Of a stretch of 64,000 bases of DNA, positions 7,930-16,384 are shown one piece after another. The stretch is from Opitutaceae bacterium. Its GTDB lineage: Bacteria > Verrucomicrobiota > Verrucomicrobiia > Opitutales > Opitutaceae. Below the pieces are notes generated by a model. That model was given only the letters and a program-made list of their open reading frames with translations. It was not told the origin of the DNA and made no database searches. Each line of letters opens with the position of its first letter. Position 1 is the first letter of the stretch. The translations under genes were made by a program, and so were the position numbers. The stretch lies in contig JANQRT010000068.1 of NCBI GenBank assembly GCA_028284385.1, positions 1-64,000 on the forward strand, in the 5' to 3' direction.

Positions 7930-10410
7930 GTGAACGAGTTTCGCGAGCTAGACATTCGACTTCGCATTCCTGATTTATGGCAACAAAAGGCGCTGGCCTT
8001 GATGAATCGGGGCAAGGATGTGGTTGTCGACGCTCCTACTGGAGCGGGTAAAACCTACTTGGTCGAGCTACTGGCCGCTTCCGGGAAGCGTGGTCAAATC
8101 GTTCATACGGTGCCCACAAGAGCGCTGGCCAACGACAAGTTTCGAGAATGGCGCGCTAAAGGTCTCAGGGTAGGCATTTCCACCGGCGACGTCGCTCAGG
8201 ATCTCCACGCTCCTCTAGTAGTGGCCACCTTGGAGACGCAGAAGTTCAGAGTCTTGTCTGAGAATGGTCCCGATGCGCTGGTGATTGATGAATATCAAAT
8301 GCTTGGCGACGAGGCTCGTGGCGTTAACTACGAGCTTACGATTGTCATGGCTTCCGAAAAAACGCAGCTACTCCTGCTTAGCGGAAGCGTATCCAATGCC
8401 CGTGAAGTCGTCGATTGGCTAAGGAAACTTGGTCGCGATGCGGAGCTTGTATCCACAAATGACCGACCTGTTCCTCTAGAGGAAATTCATATAGACGCGT
8501 TGAATTTCAATCCGCCCGCTAGAGTCTCTGGATTTTGGCCGCGCTTGATTTCCAAGGCTCTCATGGCGGATCTCGGTCCGCTGCTAGTTTTTTGTCCGCA
8601 GCGGAAAACCGTCGAAAAACTGGCAAAACAGCTCGCTAATCAGTTTCCTCAGGAAAACCCGCTTGCCTTGTCGCCTAGCCAGAAGCGCCTGGCAGGAAAG
8701 CAGCTCGAGAAGCTTCTCTCTAAGCGGACAGCCTACCACCATAGTGGCCTGAGCTACGAACAACGTGCAGGATTGATAGAACCGCTAGCGAAGGCTGGGC
8801 AGCTTCGTATTGTGGTTTCAACGACGGGTTTGGCAGCTGGAGTTAATTTCTCGATGCGATCGGTCCTGGTAACCGAAAGCGAATACACGGTAGATCACCT
8901 TCAGCAGATCATTTCTCCAGACGAACTGCTGCAGATGTTCGGCAGAGCGGGAAGAAGAGGCATGGATAAGGTTGGCTACGCTTTAGTGGCTCCCGATCGA
9001 CCTCGCTTGCGTGAGGCAAGGCAGAGGCCTGTTAAGCGACCGCCCGTCTTAGACTGGTCCAGTTTTCTATCGATCATGGATGCTGCCTGCCAATCGGGAA
9101 AGAACCCGTTTCAGGCTGCTTTCGATATCAGTCGACGACTTTTTAATGCAGGCGAGGGCTTGTTGGGAATCGAAGGTTCTTTGAGGGATCCAGAAGTTCC
9201 GTGCGGTCTGATTATCGACTCTGAGAGAGCGCGCTATGCAAAGCCGAAGAAGGTTGAAATGCTTAATTCCCGCAAGATCTGGGAGAGTCTTCCTAGTCTG
9301 TCTATGGTTGAAGCTCGCAACGTTTTCGTTCAGGAAAATAGTCAATTAGGGCCATGGCTGTCGTTTCCAGAAGAAGTCAGGAAAATTGGAAGTGGCGCGC
9401 TTGAAGGCAGGCGAACTCGAAGAGGGAAGCGATTTGGCAAGCGAATAACCATCGCCTACCGGGAGAGAGGAAAACGAAACTCGTTTGCGCTCGCGGGATG
9501 GTTTCGCCGATCTCTTGCAGAAATTCGGAAACAATCTCTCGAGAAGGTTGGCAAGCGAATCGAGGAAGACGCGATCGGGTCGATTGATCTTGAGGAAGCG
9601 CGAAAGGCGATCGGATTTGGAAGGATCAGGAAACTGAAAATCTCCGGTAAGCGACTGATGGCCAGTATCGATTTGGCGAGCCATCCCATTGAGGCTTATC
9701 TGGATTCATTTGGGATTGGTATTAAAAATCCAGATACGCGTTCAGCATATCCCGCTGAATGCAGAAGCTGCTCGGTTCTCGAGAAGTGTCAAACTGAACT
9801 TTCCGAGAGAAGATCTCCCGCGCTGTCATGGAAGCAACTAAAGTTGATTGAAGAGAACGGTCGTCCAACTCTGAGAGGCAGGATTTTCAGTTTCTTTCAA
9901 GGAGGCGAAGGTTTGGCAATCGCAGCTGCCCTCGAAGATAAAAGCTATTCAGTTGATGCCATTGCGATCGACATCGCGAATCTAAGAGCGGGCTTTAGAT
10001 TCGACGATCACAGCGCCTACAGCCATCGTCTAGCCCGGTCCTGTCGGCTTGCCTACGGGGATCGAAGCTTCGAGGGTTATCTGAAACATGGCTTGCCCCC
10101 GCAATATGGATACGGAGCAGCTGAAGTCGTCGAAATGCTCCTCCGCGAGCCAGCCAAGGCTAAGCAGATCTATGATGAATCCCTTAAGCCAGGGGACGTG
10201 CAACGAGCTCGATTGGAATGGCTAAGCCTTTTGCGTCATATTCAAGCCTGTCCTGATTTGGAGTGGGATCGGTGGCTTGAATTGAAGAACGTGGCAGGGT
10301 CGATTCTAGAAAAGGACGATCATCGGCTGATGATTGAAGGTCTTCCTGAGCTGGAGCCTTCGCAATCGACCCGTATTGGCCATCGGCTTCGGTTTCCAAG
10401 GAATTGGTAG
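7930..10410 (+). CDS. Ski2-like superfamily 2 DEAD/DEAH-box helicase
   Basis: An 826-residue helicase starting with GTG. Motif I is PTGAGKT (36-42), Ia is TVPTRALANDKF, motif II is DEYQ (120-123), III is SGS, motif IV/V regions are YHHSGLSYEQR and STTGLAAGVNF, and motif VI is QMFGRAGRRGMDKVGYAL. The order and the HHSGL and GRAGRRG forms resemble the Ski2/Hel308 branch. The ~450-residue C-terminal part is not recognisable. It contains a basic patch (RRTRRGKRFGKR) and a short cysteine cluster (ECRSCSVLEKC) that could bind metal if a fourth ligand exists. Role could be RNA turnover or DNA repair. It stands alone, converging on the phosphoesterase gene. Confidence 0.92.
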   Translation: MNEFRELDIRLRIPDLWQQKALALMNRGKDVVVDAPTGAGKTYLVELLAASGKRGQIVHTVPTRALANDKFREWRAKGLRVGISTGDVAQDLHAPLVVATLETQKFRVLSENGPDALVIDEYQMLGDEARGVNYELTIVMASEKTQLLLLSGSVSNAREVVDWLRKLGRDAELVSTNDRPVPLEEIHIDALNFNPPARVSGFWPRLISKALMADLGPLLVFCPQRKTVEKLAKQLANQFPQENPLALSPSQKRLAGKQLEKLLSKRTAYHHSGLSYEQRAGLIEPLAKAGQLRIVVSTTGLAAGVNFSMRSVLVTESEYTVDHLQQIISPDELLQMFGRAGRRGMDKVGYALVAPDRPRLREARQRPVKRPPVLDWSSFLSIMDAACQSGKNPFQAAFDISRRLFNAGEGLLGIEGSLRDPEVPCGLIIDSERARYAKPKKVEMLNSRKIWESLPSLSMVEARNVFVQENSQLGPWLSFPEEVRKIGSGALEGRRTRRGKRFGKRITIAYRERGKRNSFALAGWFRRSLAEIRKQSLEKVGKRIEEDAIGSIDLEEARKAIGFGRIRKLKISGKRLMASIDLASHPIEAYLDSFGIGIKNPDTRSAYPAECRSCSVLEKCQTELSERRSPALSWKQLKLIEENGRPTLRGRIFSFFQGGEGLAIAAALEDKSYSVDAIAIDIANLRAGFRFDDHSAYSHRLARSCRLAYGDRSFEGYLKHGLPPQYGYGAAEVVEMLLREPAKAKQIYDESLKPGDVQRARLEWLSLLRHIQACPDLEWDRWLELKNVAGSILEKDDHRLMIEGLPELEPSQSTRIGHRLRFPRNW

Positions 10411-10417
10411 AAGGGAG

Positions 10418-10870
10418 CTAGTTGATTGGTTGGACGTCCCATGTCCAGCTACTGTCTTTCAGAATCGAAAGCCAGGCGAAGCTGCTATGCGAGCCTCTTC
10501 GAGGTCCCGTGACCGCCCCTGGATTCAGCACTCGCGATCCGCCTCTGGTGTCTTGCGAAGGGTAATGGAGGTGGCCGAATAGGGTGGCATCGTAGTCGCT
10601 TTCTATCGAGCGGGGAGGCAGATGCTGAAGTTTGAACTCTAGACCGTGTCTCTCGAGAATAAGCGTCTCTGGCCAGATTCCGTAGGGATCCATGTTTCCT
10701 TTAACTATAGACAGTTTTATATCCAAAGCTTCGATACCTTTCAGTACTTCAGGGGAGCAAACATCCCCCAGGTGCCAAATCTCGTCGGCCTCCGATATCA
10801 GTGACGGCAAGTTTTGAGGGACGTGGTTATGGGTGTCTGATATTACGGCGACTCGAAGTAGCGAATCCAT
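10418..10870 (-). CDS. YfcE/MJ0936-type metallophosphoesterase
   Basis: A 150-residue calcineurin-fold phosphodiesterase. The metal ligands are visible in order: Asp12 and His14 (ISDTHNH), Asp36 (HLGDVC), Asn59 (KGNMD), His83, and His100/His102 (FGHLH). The length is close to the YfcE/MJ0936 family (~160-180 residues). Members hydrolyse model phosphodiesters, but the natural substrate is usually unknown. It is the last gene of a leftward run with the CPBP protease gene, which starts upstream of it. Confidence 0.9.
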   Translation of the reverse strand: MDSLLRVAVISDTHNHVPQNLPSLISEADEIWHLGDVCSPEVLKGIEALDIKLSIVKGNMDPYGIWPETLILERHGLEFKLQHLPPRSIESDYDATLFGHLHYPSQDTRGGSRVLNPGAVTGPRRGSHSSFAWLSILKDSSWTWDVQPIN

Positions 10871-10892
10871 ATTTAAGATAGGCTGACGATAG

Positions 10893-11837
10893 CTATTCTT
10901 TTGGTTTTAGTGCTATTTTTCTTGAGAAAACGAATACGAAAATAGTCATGATTACAGTAACCCAAATACCGTCGGCGATTTTTTCGGTCCCGGTAAACAA
11001 ATTCGCTCGATCTGTCTCGTTGAAATTCCTGCTTAGCGTCATGATCACGGATACCCATCCAGCATGGAGGCCTATGCAGGCCCATAGACTTCGCGTGAAT
11101 AGGAATACTTGATGAAGAATGATTCCAACCAGAGTCAAATTGAGAAAGAGTAGTCCGTTAAAGCCTTCCAGTATAGCCGTTAAAGTGTACCAGATCGCCA
11201 TAAAGCCGTCGTCGAATCCGATTTCCTGAATTGGAATATGGGCTATTGTCTCGCCTGACATTTTGAAATGAAGATAGGCGAAGAAAACCGAAGAGAAGAG
11301 AATTGCTAAAGGCGGTTTGAATGCAGTATAGAAAATTCTGAATACAAGCCCTCTGAATAGCGTTTCTTCAATGAGACCTATGATGGTAGCTCCAACGATG
11401 GCTATCAAAGCTCGATTAATCAACCGAGTCCAAGTGAACTGAGGCAGCGGCTCCAGGACTCCAATGAGAAACAGTGGAATATAAACAATGGCCATCATGC
11501 CCATGCCGTAGCAGGCCCAGTATATTGCTATTCTGCGTGGATCTCCTCGGAATCCGATTTTTTCCGCCGTGGTAAGCCCGGTTTTAATAAAGAGTAATGG
11601 AAAAAGGACTACTACACAGAATAGACGAGCTCTATCAAAGAACCTTGAATACGACTTGTTGGCCAGATAGCCGGACTGGTCTGGATCCAAGTAATGCACG
11701 AGCTGAAAGGCAAGGGGACTCGCCAGGGCGGCAAATAGAAGCGATCCGAAAAAAAGAATGACCAGAAGACCTATTCCTTTGAGCGAATATTCGTCCTCTG
11801 AAAGATTGTACAGTAAGTGCTGATTGCTTCGTTCCAT
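10893..11837 (-). CDS. CPBP-family intramembrane glutamic endopeptidase
   Basis: A 314-residue polytopic membrane protein with about eight hydrophobic segments. The CPBP (Abi/CAAX protease) motifs are present: Glu157-Glu158-x-x-x-Arg162 (EETLFRG), His190 in FAYLHF, and HAGW near residue 270. These proteases cleave substrates within or next to the membrane; some confer bacteriocin immunity. No bacteriocin gene is nearby. It is followed by the phosphoesterase gene in the same direction. Confidence 0.9.
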   Translation of the reverse strand: MERSNQHLLYNLSEDEYSLKGIGLLVILFFGSLLFAALASPLAFQLVHYLDPDQSGYLANKSYSRFFDRARLFCVVVLFPLLFIKTGLTTAEKIGFRGDPRRIAIYWACYGMGMMAIVYIPLFLIGVLEPLPQFTWTRLINRALIAIVGATIIGLIEETLFRGLVFRIFYTAFKPPLAILFSSVFFAYLHFKMSGETIAHIPIQEIGFDDGFMAIWYTLTAILEGFNGLLFLNLTLVGIILHQVFLFTRSLWACIGLHAGWVSVIMTLSRNFNETDRANLFTGTEKIADGIWVTVIMTIFVFVFSRKIALKPKE

Positions 11838-11884
11838 CGAGGGTAGAAAATCTGAAGCTTATAAGCTCTTTGGGTAATTTAGGG

Positions 11885-12133
11885 CTACTGTTTTTCGTAT
11901 TCGCCTTTACCAATACGCTTAAGCACTTGGAATCCAGCCGATTTGGCCTCGGAAGTGGAGGGCTTACGCAGTATTTTAGGCTGAGGCGAAGTCAGATTTA
12001 CGCAGCTTTCAATTTCCTGTCCGCATTTCGGGCACTCTGTGGGATTCGTCGCATTGCCTTTGATCTGCAATTCAATTTCGCCGGAACAGAGCTTGCAGCT
12101 TCCCGAAACTGGCTTGAAACGCTGCAAGGGCAT
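11885..12133 (-). CDS. Small zinc-ribbon protein
   Basis: An 82-residue protein with two CxxC pairs (CKLC and CPKC, about 20 residues apart) that would form a zinc ribbon, followed by a basic low-complexity tail ending in KRIGKGEYEKQ. Function is not recognisable; such proteins act as nucleic-acid or protein adaptors. It lies between the PpiD-like gene and the CPBP gene, 11 bases after the former, so it is probably cotranscribed with it. Confidence 0.75.
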   Translation of the reverse strand: MPLQRFKPVSGSCKLCSGEIELQIKGNATNPTECPKCGQEIESCVNLTSPQPKILRKPSTSEAKSAGFQVLKRIGKGEYEKQ

Positions 12134-12144
12134 TTTGTGTAGCG

Positions 12145-13794
12145 TTAGTTCGCCGCTAGGCCTGAGCGCTCCAGTTCGTCATTCATCAGTTTTCCAATGT
12201 ATTGAGAAACTGCATACCTAGAATACGCGGATTTCAAGGATTCGATGCGAGCTTCGTATTCTTCGCCCTCCGCTTGGATTTCGGGCACTTCTTTTTTGAT
12301 GACGTAAACGAAGGATCCTTTGTCGCCCTGTGTTATCATTTCCGATACCTCGCTTTCCGACAAGGTAGCCGTCGAGTAAGCCAAGCTGCGATCCAGACCT
12401 GTCGGGGGTTCCCTTCGGGTGAAATCCTGGTAGATGTTGACTGCCAGCCCTTCTTCCTCGGCTTTGGATTGGAACGACTGTAATGAACTTCCGGATTCGG
12501 CAAGCGTCGAGTAGAGAGTCTTGCCTTGCTCTGCACGGAGGCGACGCAGCTCTTCTTCTCGATAGTCCAGATCTACCCGTGATCGAACCGTTTCCATTTC
12601 CGGTGTCGTTTGGGGAAAGACGTCCTTGTAGAACAAGACGACGGTGGAATCGCCTTCCTGGATTGGCTCGCTGTAGAACAGGGACTCGTTTAATTGAAAT
12701 GCTACGTTGACCGTATTTCGACTCCAGCTAACGCCAATGGGCGCTCCGTCGTTCGAGAAAGGAACGGTGTCCTTACTGGAGAGGTTAAATTTTTCCAATG
12801 CGTTTCGAATGGCTTCATCTTTCGAGAAGTCGGCTCCTGCATTGCTTTCGCTTTCGACGATTTCCAATACCAGGGCCTCGGCCTTGGTCTGCGCTGTCTG
12901 CCTTGCCATTTCTAATTGATAGTCGAAAACGACTTTTTCTCTTACTGCTTCGAGCTCGACTGTTTGCGTTTCGTCAGCCTCGTTTCTCGTTTCGTATTTC
13001 GATCGATTATCCGCGAAGTAGGATTGGAGCGCTTCTTCGTCTGTATCCGTTTCGTCCTTATAATCGAGCGCCTTGAATTCGACGTAGCTTACGATGCGAC
13101 GTTCAGGAGTATCGTAGCGAAAACTGTTTGATTCGTAGAATTCCTGCAGTTTTTCAGTGGTCGTGTCGATTTGCGGATTATAGCTGCTCTGGTCCCATTC
13201 AGCCACAGCGATTGACCATTTGGTTTGGTCCTGTCGCAGATCGCTTAACACTTCTTCCGGCAAAACAAACCCCGGTCCGGTTAGCGCTTCGTTAACTTTA
13301 GTGATTCGATAATCGTCCGAAATGATTTTCAGAGCTTCGTTTTGCGTAATGCTTCCGGTAACGGCTATTTCGTCGGTAAACCTCGCGTAGGCTTGAGGGT
13401 CGAATTCTCCTTGAGAATTCATAAACAGAGGCAGTTCCTTAATGTATTCCTGGACTTGTTCGGGAGTTGGGTCGGGAATGCTGTGCAGATTCGCCAAATA
13501 AAGGGTGGTAGCTCGATTGAAAAAGTAGGTAGACAACTGGTTTTGATCCAGACGCATGTTTCCAGACTGCATGTAGGCGCTCCAGTAACCCTCTTTACGA
13601 AAAATCTCTCTTTTAACTTCCGTATCGAGCTCGTAGTCGAAGAAGCTCAGGTTCTTCATTCGCTCGTTTTGGCCATCTCCTATCCCTGGAGCGGCTCCAA
13701 TTGTGAAAACGAACGAAACGATGATCACTGCCAGCAGTATGATGAAGACAAAACGAAAGTGCTTCTGAAGGATGTTTTGGAGCCAGGAAATCAT
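12145..13794 (-). CDS. PpiD/SurA-like membrane-anchored periplasmic chaperone
   Basis: A 549-residue protein with a short cytoplasmic start, one N-terminal membrane helix (FVFIILLAVIIVSFVF) and a large periplasmic part, the topology of PpiD. Residues ~50-190 resemble the SurA-N chaperone region (EQVQEYIKELPLF, ITQNEALKIISDDYRI). The central region where a parvulin domain belongs shows no GGDLG-type motif, although ESLFYSEPIQEGDSTVVLFYKDV recalls the end of such a domain. It probably helps fold outer-membrane and secreted proteins. Isomerase activity is doubtful. The zinc-ribbon gene follows. Confidence 0.82.
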   Translation of the reverse strand: MISWLQNILQKHFRFVFIILLAVIIVSFVFTIGAAPGIGDGQNERMKNLSFFDYELDTEVKREIFRKEGYWSAYMQSGNMRLDQNQLSTYFFNRATTLYLANLHSIPDPTPEQVQEYIKELPLFMNSQGEFDPQAYARFTDEIAVTGSITQNEALKIISDDYRITKVNEALTGPGFVLPEEVLSDLRQDQTKWSIAVAEWDQSSYNPQIDTTTEKLQEFYESNSFRYDTPERRIVSYVEFKALDYKDETDTDEEALQSYFADNRSKYETRNEADETQTVELEAVREKVVFDYQLEMARQTAQTKAEALVLEIVESESNAGADFSKDEAIRNALEKFNLSSKDTVPFSNDGAPIGVSWSRNTVNVAFQLNESLFYSEPIQEGDSTVVLFYKDVFPQTTPEMETVRSRVDLDYREEELRRLRAEQGKTLYSTLAESGSSLQSFQSKAEEEGLAVNIYQDFTRREPPTGLDRSLAYSTATLSESEVSEMITQGDKGSFVYVIKKEVPEIQAEGEEYEARIESLKSAYSRYAVSQYIGKLMNDELERSGLAAN

Positions 13795-13890
13795 AATCTG
13801 TAGAGATTTAAGGAACGGCTAAACTAGGATAGGGCAAGTGCCTGTCAATGGGCAAAACCAAGTGAACGGATCCCTTCGATTCGTTCTAAA

Positions 13891-15381
13891 TCAGGCGAAT
13901 TTACCCTCGGAGATTGGCTCGACCTTCTTGTTGGTAGGATCAGTTTGTTCTGTGGCTAACTGATCAAGCAGAGATTGGACGGTGAGATCGCCAAAGGAAT
14001 TGGCTAATCCCTCGTTCATCTGTTCGTGGAATCGTTTAACGACGGGATCATGATGATCGAAGAGCGTTTCGTTTGGCTGATTGCCTAGGTTTTCAAAGCT
14101 TTTCTTGAATTCGACCAGGCTTATGCGATCGAGAGGCTTGGCGGGCTGGTATCGGAAAAACTGATAAGCTCCATTATCTTCGGGTGGACTAGCCGATACG
14201 AGGCCCATGTCACAGAGCATGGAAAGAGCGGAATTGACAAGCTGTATTGGCTGGTCGGCTACACTTGCCAGTTCGCCTGCCGAGGGAGCTTCCTTGCAGT
14301 CCTTGAAACTCCGACTGATTCGAGCGAAGAGCAGAAGACACAGGCTTTCCCTTGAGGCGAGACTGAGTTCGTCCCACACGATCTTTTCGCTCTTATACCG
14401 AGCGTTTTGCACCGCGTAGGTAACTTGTCCCCCTGACAGGATAATCAGCCAGAATACGAACATTCCCAACATCATTACGGGAATAAGAGAGAGTGGACCG
14501 TAGAGGCTTTTGAAAAGGACCACGCGTTCGAGATAGAAAAACGCCATCTCGTTGTTGAGAACGATACAGGTGACGGCAAATGTCGCTCCTACAAAACCGG
14601 CTTTCCACGTCACGAGCGTATTCGGAATAAATCGATAGAACACGGCCAGAATGCAGATGATCATGGTGAAGCTTGTCGCTTTCACCGCTATGGTAATCCA
14701 CATTTCCAGGAAGTTGTAGCTCTCTAGAAGATTATTGCTGATGGTTGCCAATTCCGTTGTTAGGATGGCGAGTCCTGCAAATGCCAATACGGCTCCCAAA
14801 GTGATGACCGTCCAGTAGAGACCCACTTTGGTTGCCCAGGACCGTCCTCGCTGCACGCGCCAAATATCGTTAAACGCCCCTTCGATGGTAGAGAAAAGCT
14901 GTATGACGATCAGAATAAGAACCATTGCTCCCACAATTCCAACGCTGCCGGATTGGCTCTTTTCGATGAACGAGGAAAGCATGTCTTCGATCTTCTGAAT
15001 ATTCTCAGACTCCGCCAATTGGGCTTGATTGGCCTCTCTTTCGTTGACTGCCTCAAGATTCTCGAGTTGCGGGGCTATGAACTCGATGGCGTCATCCAAT
15101 TTCTGGATAACCGTATCGACTCCCGCCTGATTCATGGCGAAACCGGCGACGAGTACCATCAGCACGATTACGGGAGCGAAGGCCAGCATTGAGCTGAAGC
15201 TAAGAGCAGCCGCTCGGTTGAAGAGTCTGTTATCTACGATGCCTTGCCACGTAATGGTCGCTACTCTTAGGCATGCGAACAGCGCTTTTTCTCGTTTCGA
15301 CAGCTTTCGCAGATGGGTTTTCCACATCTGGCTGCGGATGTGTTTCCCTTTTTCCGTTAGGGCCTGGAAGCGAGAGTTCAT
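13891..15381 (-). CDS. YihY/BrkB-family inner-membrane protein
   Basis: A 496-residue protein. After a ~40-residue basic N-terminus come six predicted membrane helices with family features: RAAALSFSSMLAFAPVIVLM near 55-75, FNDIWRVQRGRSWATKV, and FRFIPNT/WKAGFVGA. An insertion of ~60 polar residues separates the first two helices. The C-terminal ~150 residues look like a winged-helix domain (AGELASVADQPIQLVNSALSML). The family was once annotated as RNase BN; its transport or structural role is still unclear. It begins 44 bases after the GYF-like gene ends. Confidence 0.88.
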   Translation of the reverse strand: MNSRFQALTEKGKHIRSQMWKTHLRKLSKREKALFACLRVATITWQGIVDNRLFNRAAALSFSSMLAFAPVIVLMVLVAGFAMNQAGVDTVIQKLDDAIEFIAPQLENLEAVNEREANQAQLAESENIQKIEDMLSSFIEKSQSGSVGIVGAMVLILIVIQLFSTIEGAFNDIWRVQRGRSWATKVGLYWTVITLGAVLAFAGLAILTTELATISNNLLESYNFLEMWITIAVKATSFTMIICILAVFYRFIPNTLVTWKAGFVGATFAVTCIVLNNEMAFFYLERVVLFKSLYGPLSLIPVMMLGMFVFWLIILSGGQVTYAVQNARYKSEKIVWDELSLASRESLCLLLFARISRSFKDCKEAPSAGELASVADQPIQLVNSALSMLCDMGLVSASPPEDNGAYQFFRYQPAKPLDRISLVEFKKSFENLGNQPNETLFDHHDPVVKRFHEQMNEGLANSFGDLTVQSLLDQLATEQTDPTNKKVEPISEGKFA

Positions 15382-15425
15382 TTTATGGGGAATGATCTTC
15401 AGCTCATGACGTTCTTCTGTACGAG

Positions 15426-16313
15426 CTACAGAAGTAAATCAAAAGCGTAGATTCCTATACCCAAAAGGCCTATGACCGCCACCATAATCTGCTTGGGCAA
15501 TTGAACCACAGCTGTTGCAAAATATAGGCTTATCATCATCGCCGCATTCGCCGCTAAAAGGAGATAGTCTCCACTCGCTCCGAAAAGTACGGTAAGCAGT
15601 CCGAATCCGATGGCAGCTCTGAATCGAACCACTGGGTAGACTTCGGTCACTTGAAGAAGCAGCAATACAAATAACGCTATGTCGAAGACGCCGATGATGA
15701 GATAGGGGCTCTTCATCATTTGCGGCACATTTGCCGTCTTTACGAGCTCGAGCTCTACAAAGCCCATCGCCAGAGCCGAAAGCGCGATGAGGATGGTGGC
15801 CATGCGAAGCCCTACAAACGAGGCGATTGCCTGCTTCTGCGCGGGGGACTTGCCGAACGGATCGTCATCGTCTTTACCTTCAGCTTGAGCTAGCATTGCG
15901 TGAACGGATACTTTTGGCCGTTCTTCCTGCTTCTCTTTGCTCTTGAGTTGAGGTTTCCTCCGCGTGGCTTTCTTGTCTTCTTCGGTACCCTCTGCCGACT
16001 CGCTTCCTTCTTCTCCGCCTTTTTCTCCTGCGATCGATTCTTCCTCAGAGCCTTCCTGCTCGGAATCTTCGTCGTCTTCCTCGCTGCTCGCAATGCCTCC
16101 CCCCATGTTCAAGGTAAGCTTTTTCTTTTTGGGAGCCACTACGTTCATGAGATCGTCATTCGACGAGAGCTTTATCCATTGCTCCGTATCTACATCGTAG
16201 TAGTACGCTTCTGAATCGAGCTTTCCAGCTTCGATGAGAGATGTAATCTGATCCACGTCGTATGGACCGCTCGCGTCTTCATCTCCTTCTCGTCGAATGT
16301 AGTACTCCTGCAT
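15426..16313 (-). CDS. GYF-like domain membrane protein
   Basis: A 295-residue protein in three parts. Residues 1-60 form a GYF_2-like module (YYIRREG..ASGPYDVDQITSLIEAGKL). Residues ~65-150 are a very acidic then basic low-complexity linker rich in E, S, K and D. Residues ~165-295 hold about five hydrophobic helices. GYF-type modules bind proline-rich peptides in eukaryotes; bacterial copies often sit on membrane proteins of unknown role. Transcribed with the YihY gene downstream. Confidence 0.78.
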   Translation of the reverse strand: MQEYYIRREGDEDASGPYDVDQITSLIEAGKLDSEAYYYDVDTEQWIKLSSNDDLMNVVAPKKKKLTLNMGGGIASSEEDDEDSEQEGSEEESIAGEKGGEEGSESAEGTEEDKKATRRKPQLKSKEKQEERPKVSVHAMLAQAEGKDDDDPFGKSPAQKQAIASFVGLRMATILIALSALAMGFVELELVKTANVPQMMKSPYLIIGVFDIALFVLLLLQVTEVYPVVRFRAAIGFGLLTVLFGASGDYLLLAANAAMMISLYFATAVVQLPKQIMVAVIGLLGIGIYAFDLLL

Positions 16314-16384
16314 AGCTAGAGGCTGTCTTAATGAGACACGAGAATAGGGTTAAAAGTCAAGGATGAGGAGGAATGGCTCCCACG

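Noticed and set aside
13342..13803. 153-residue rightward frame
   Set aside because: Antisense shadow of the PpiD-like gene, which has clear domains in the other strand.
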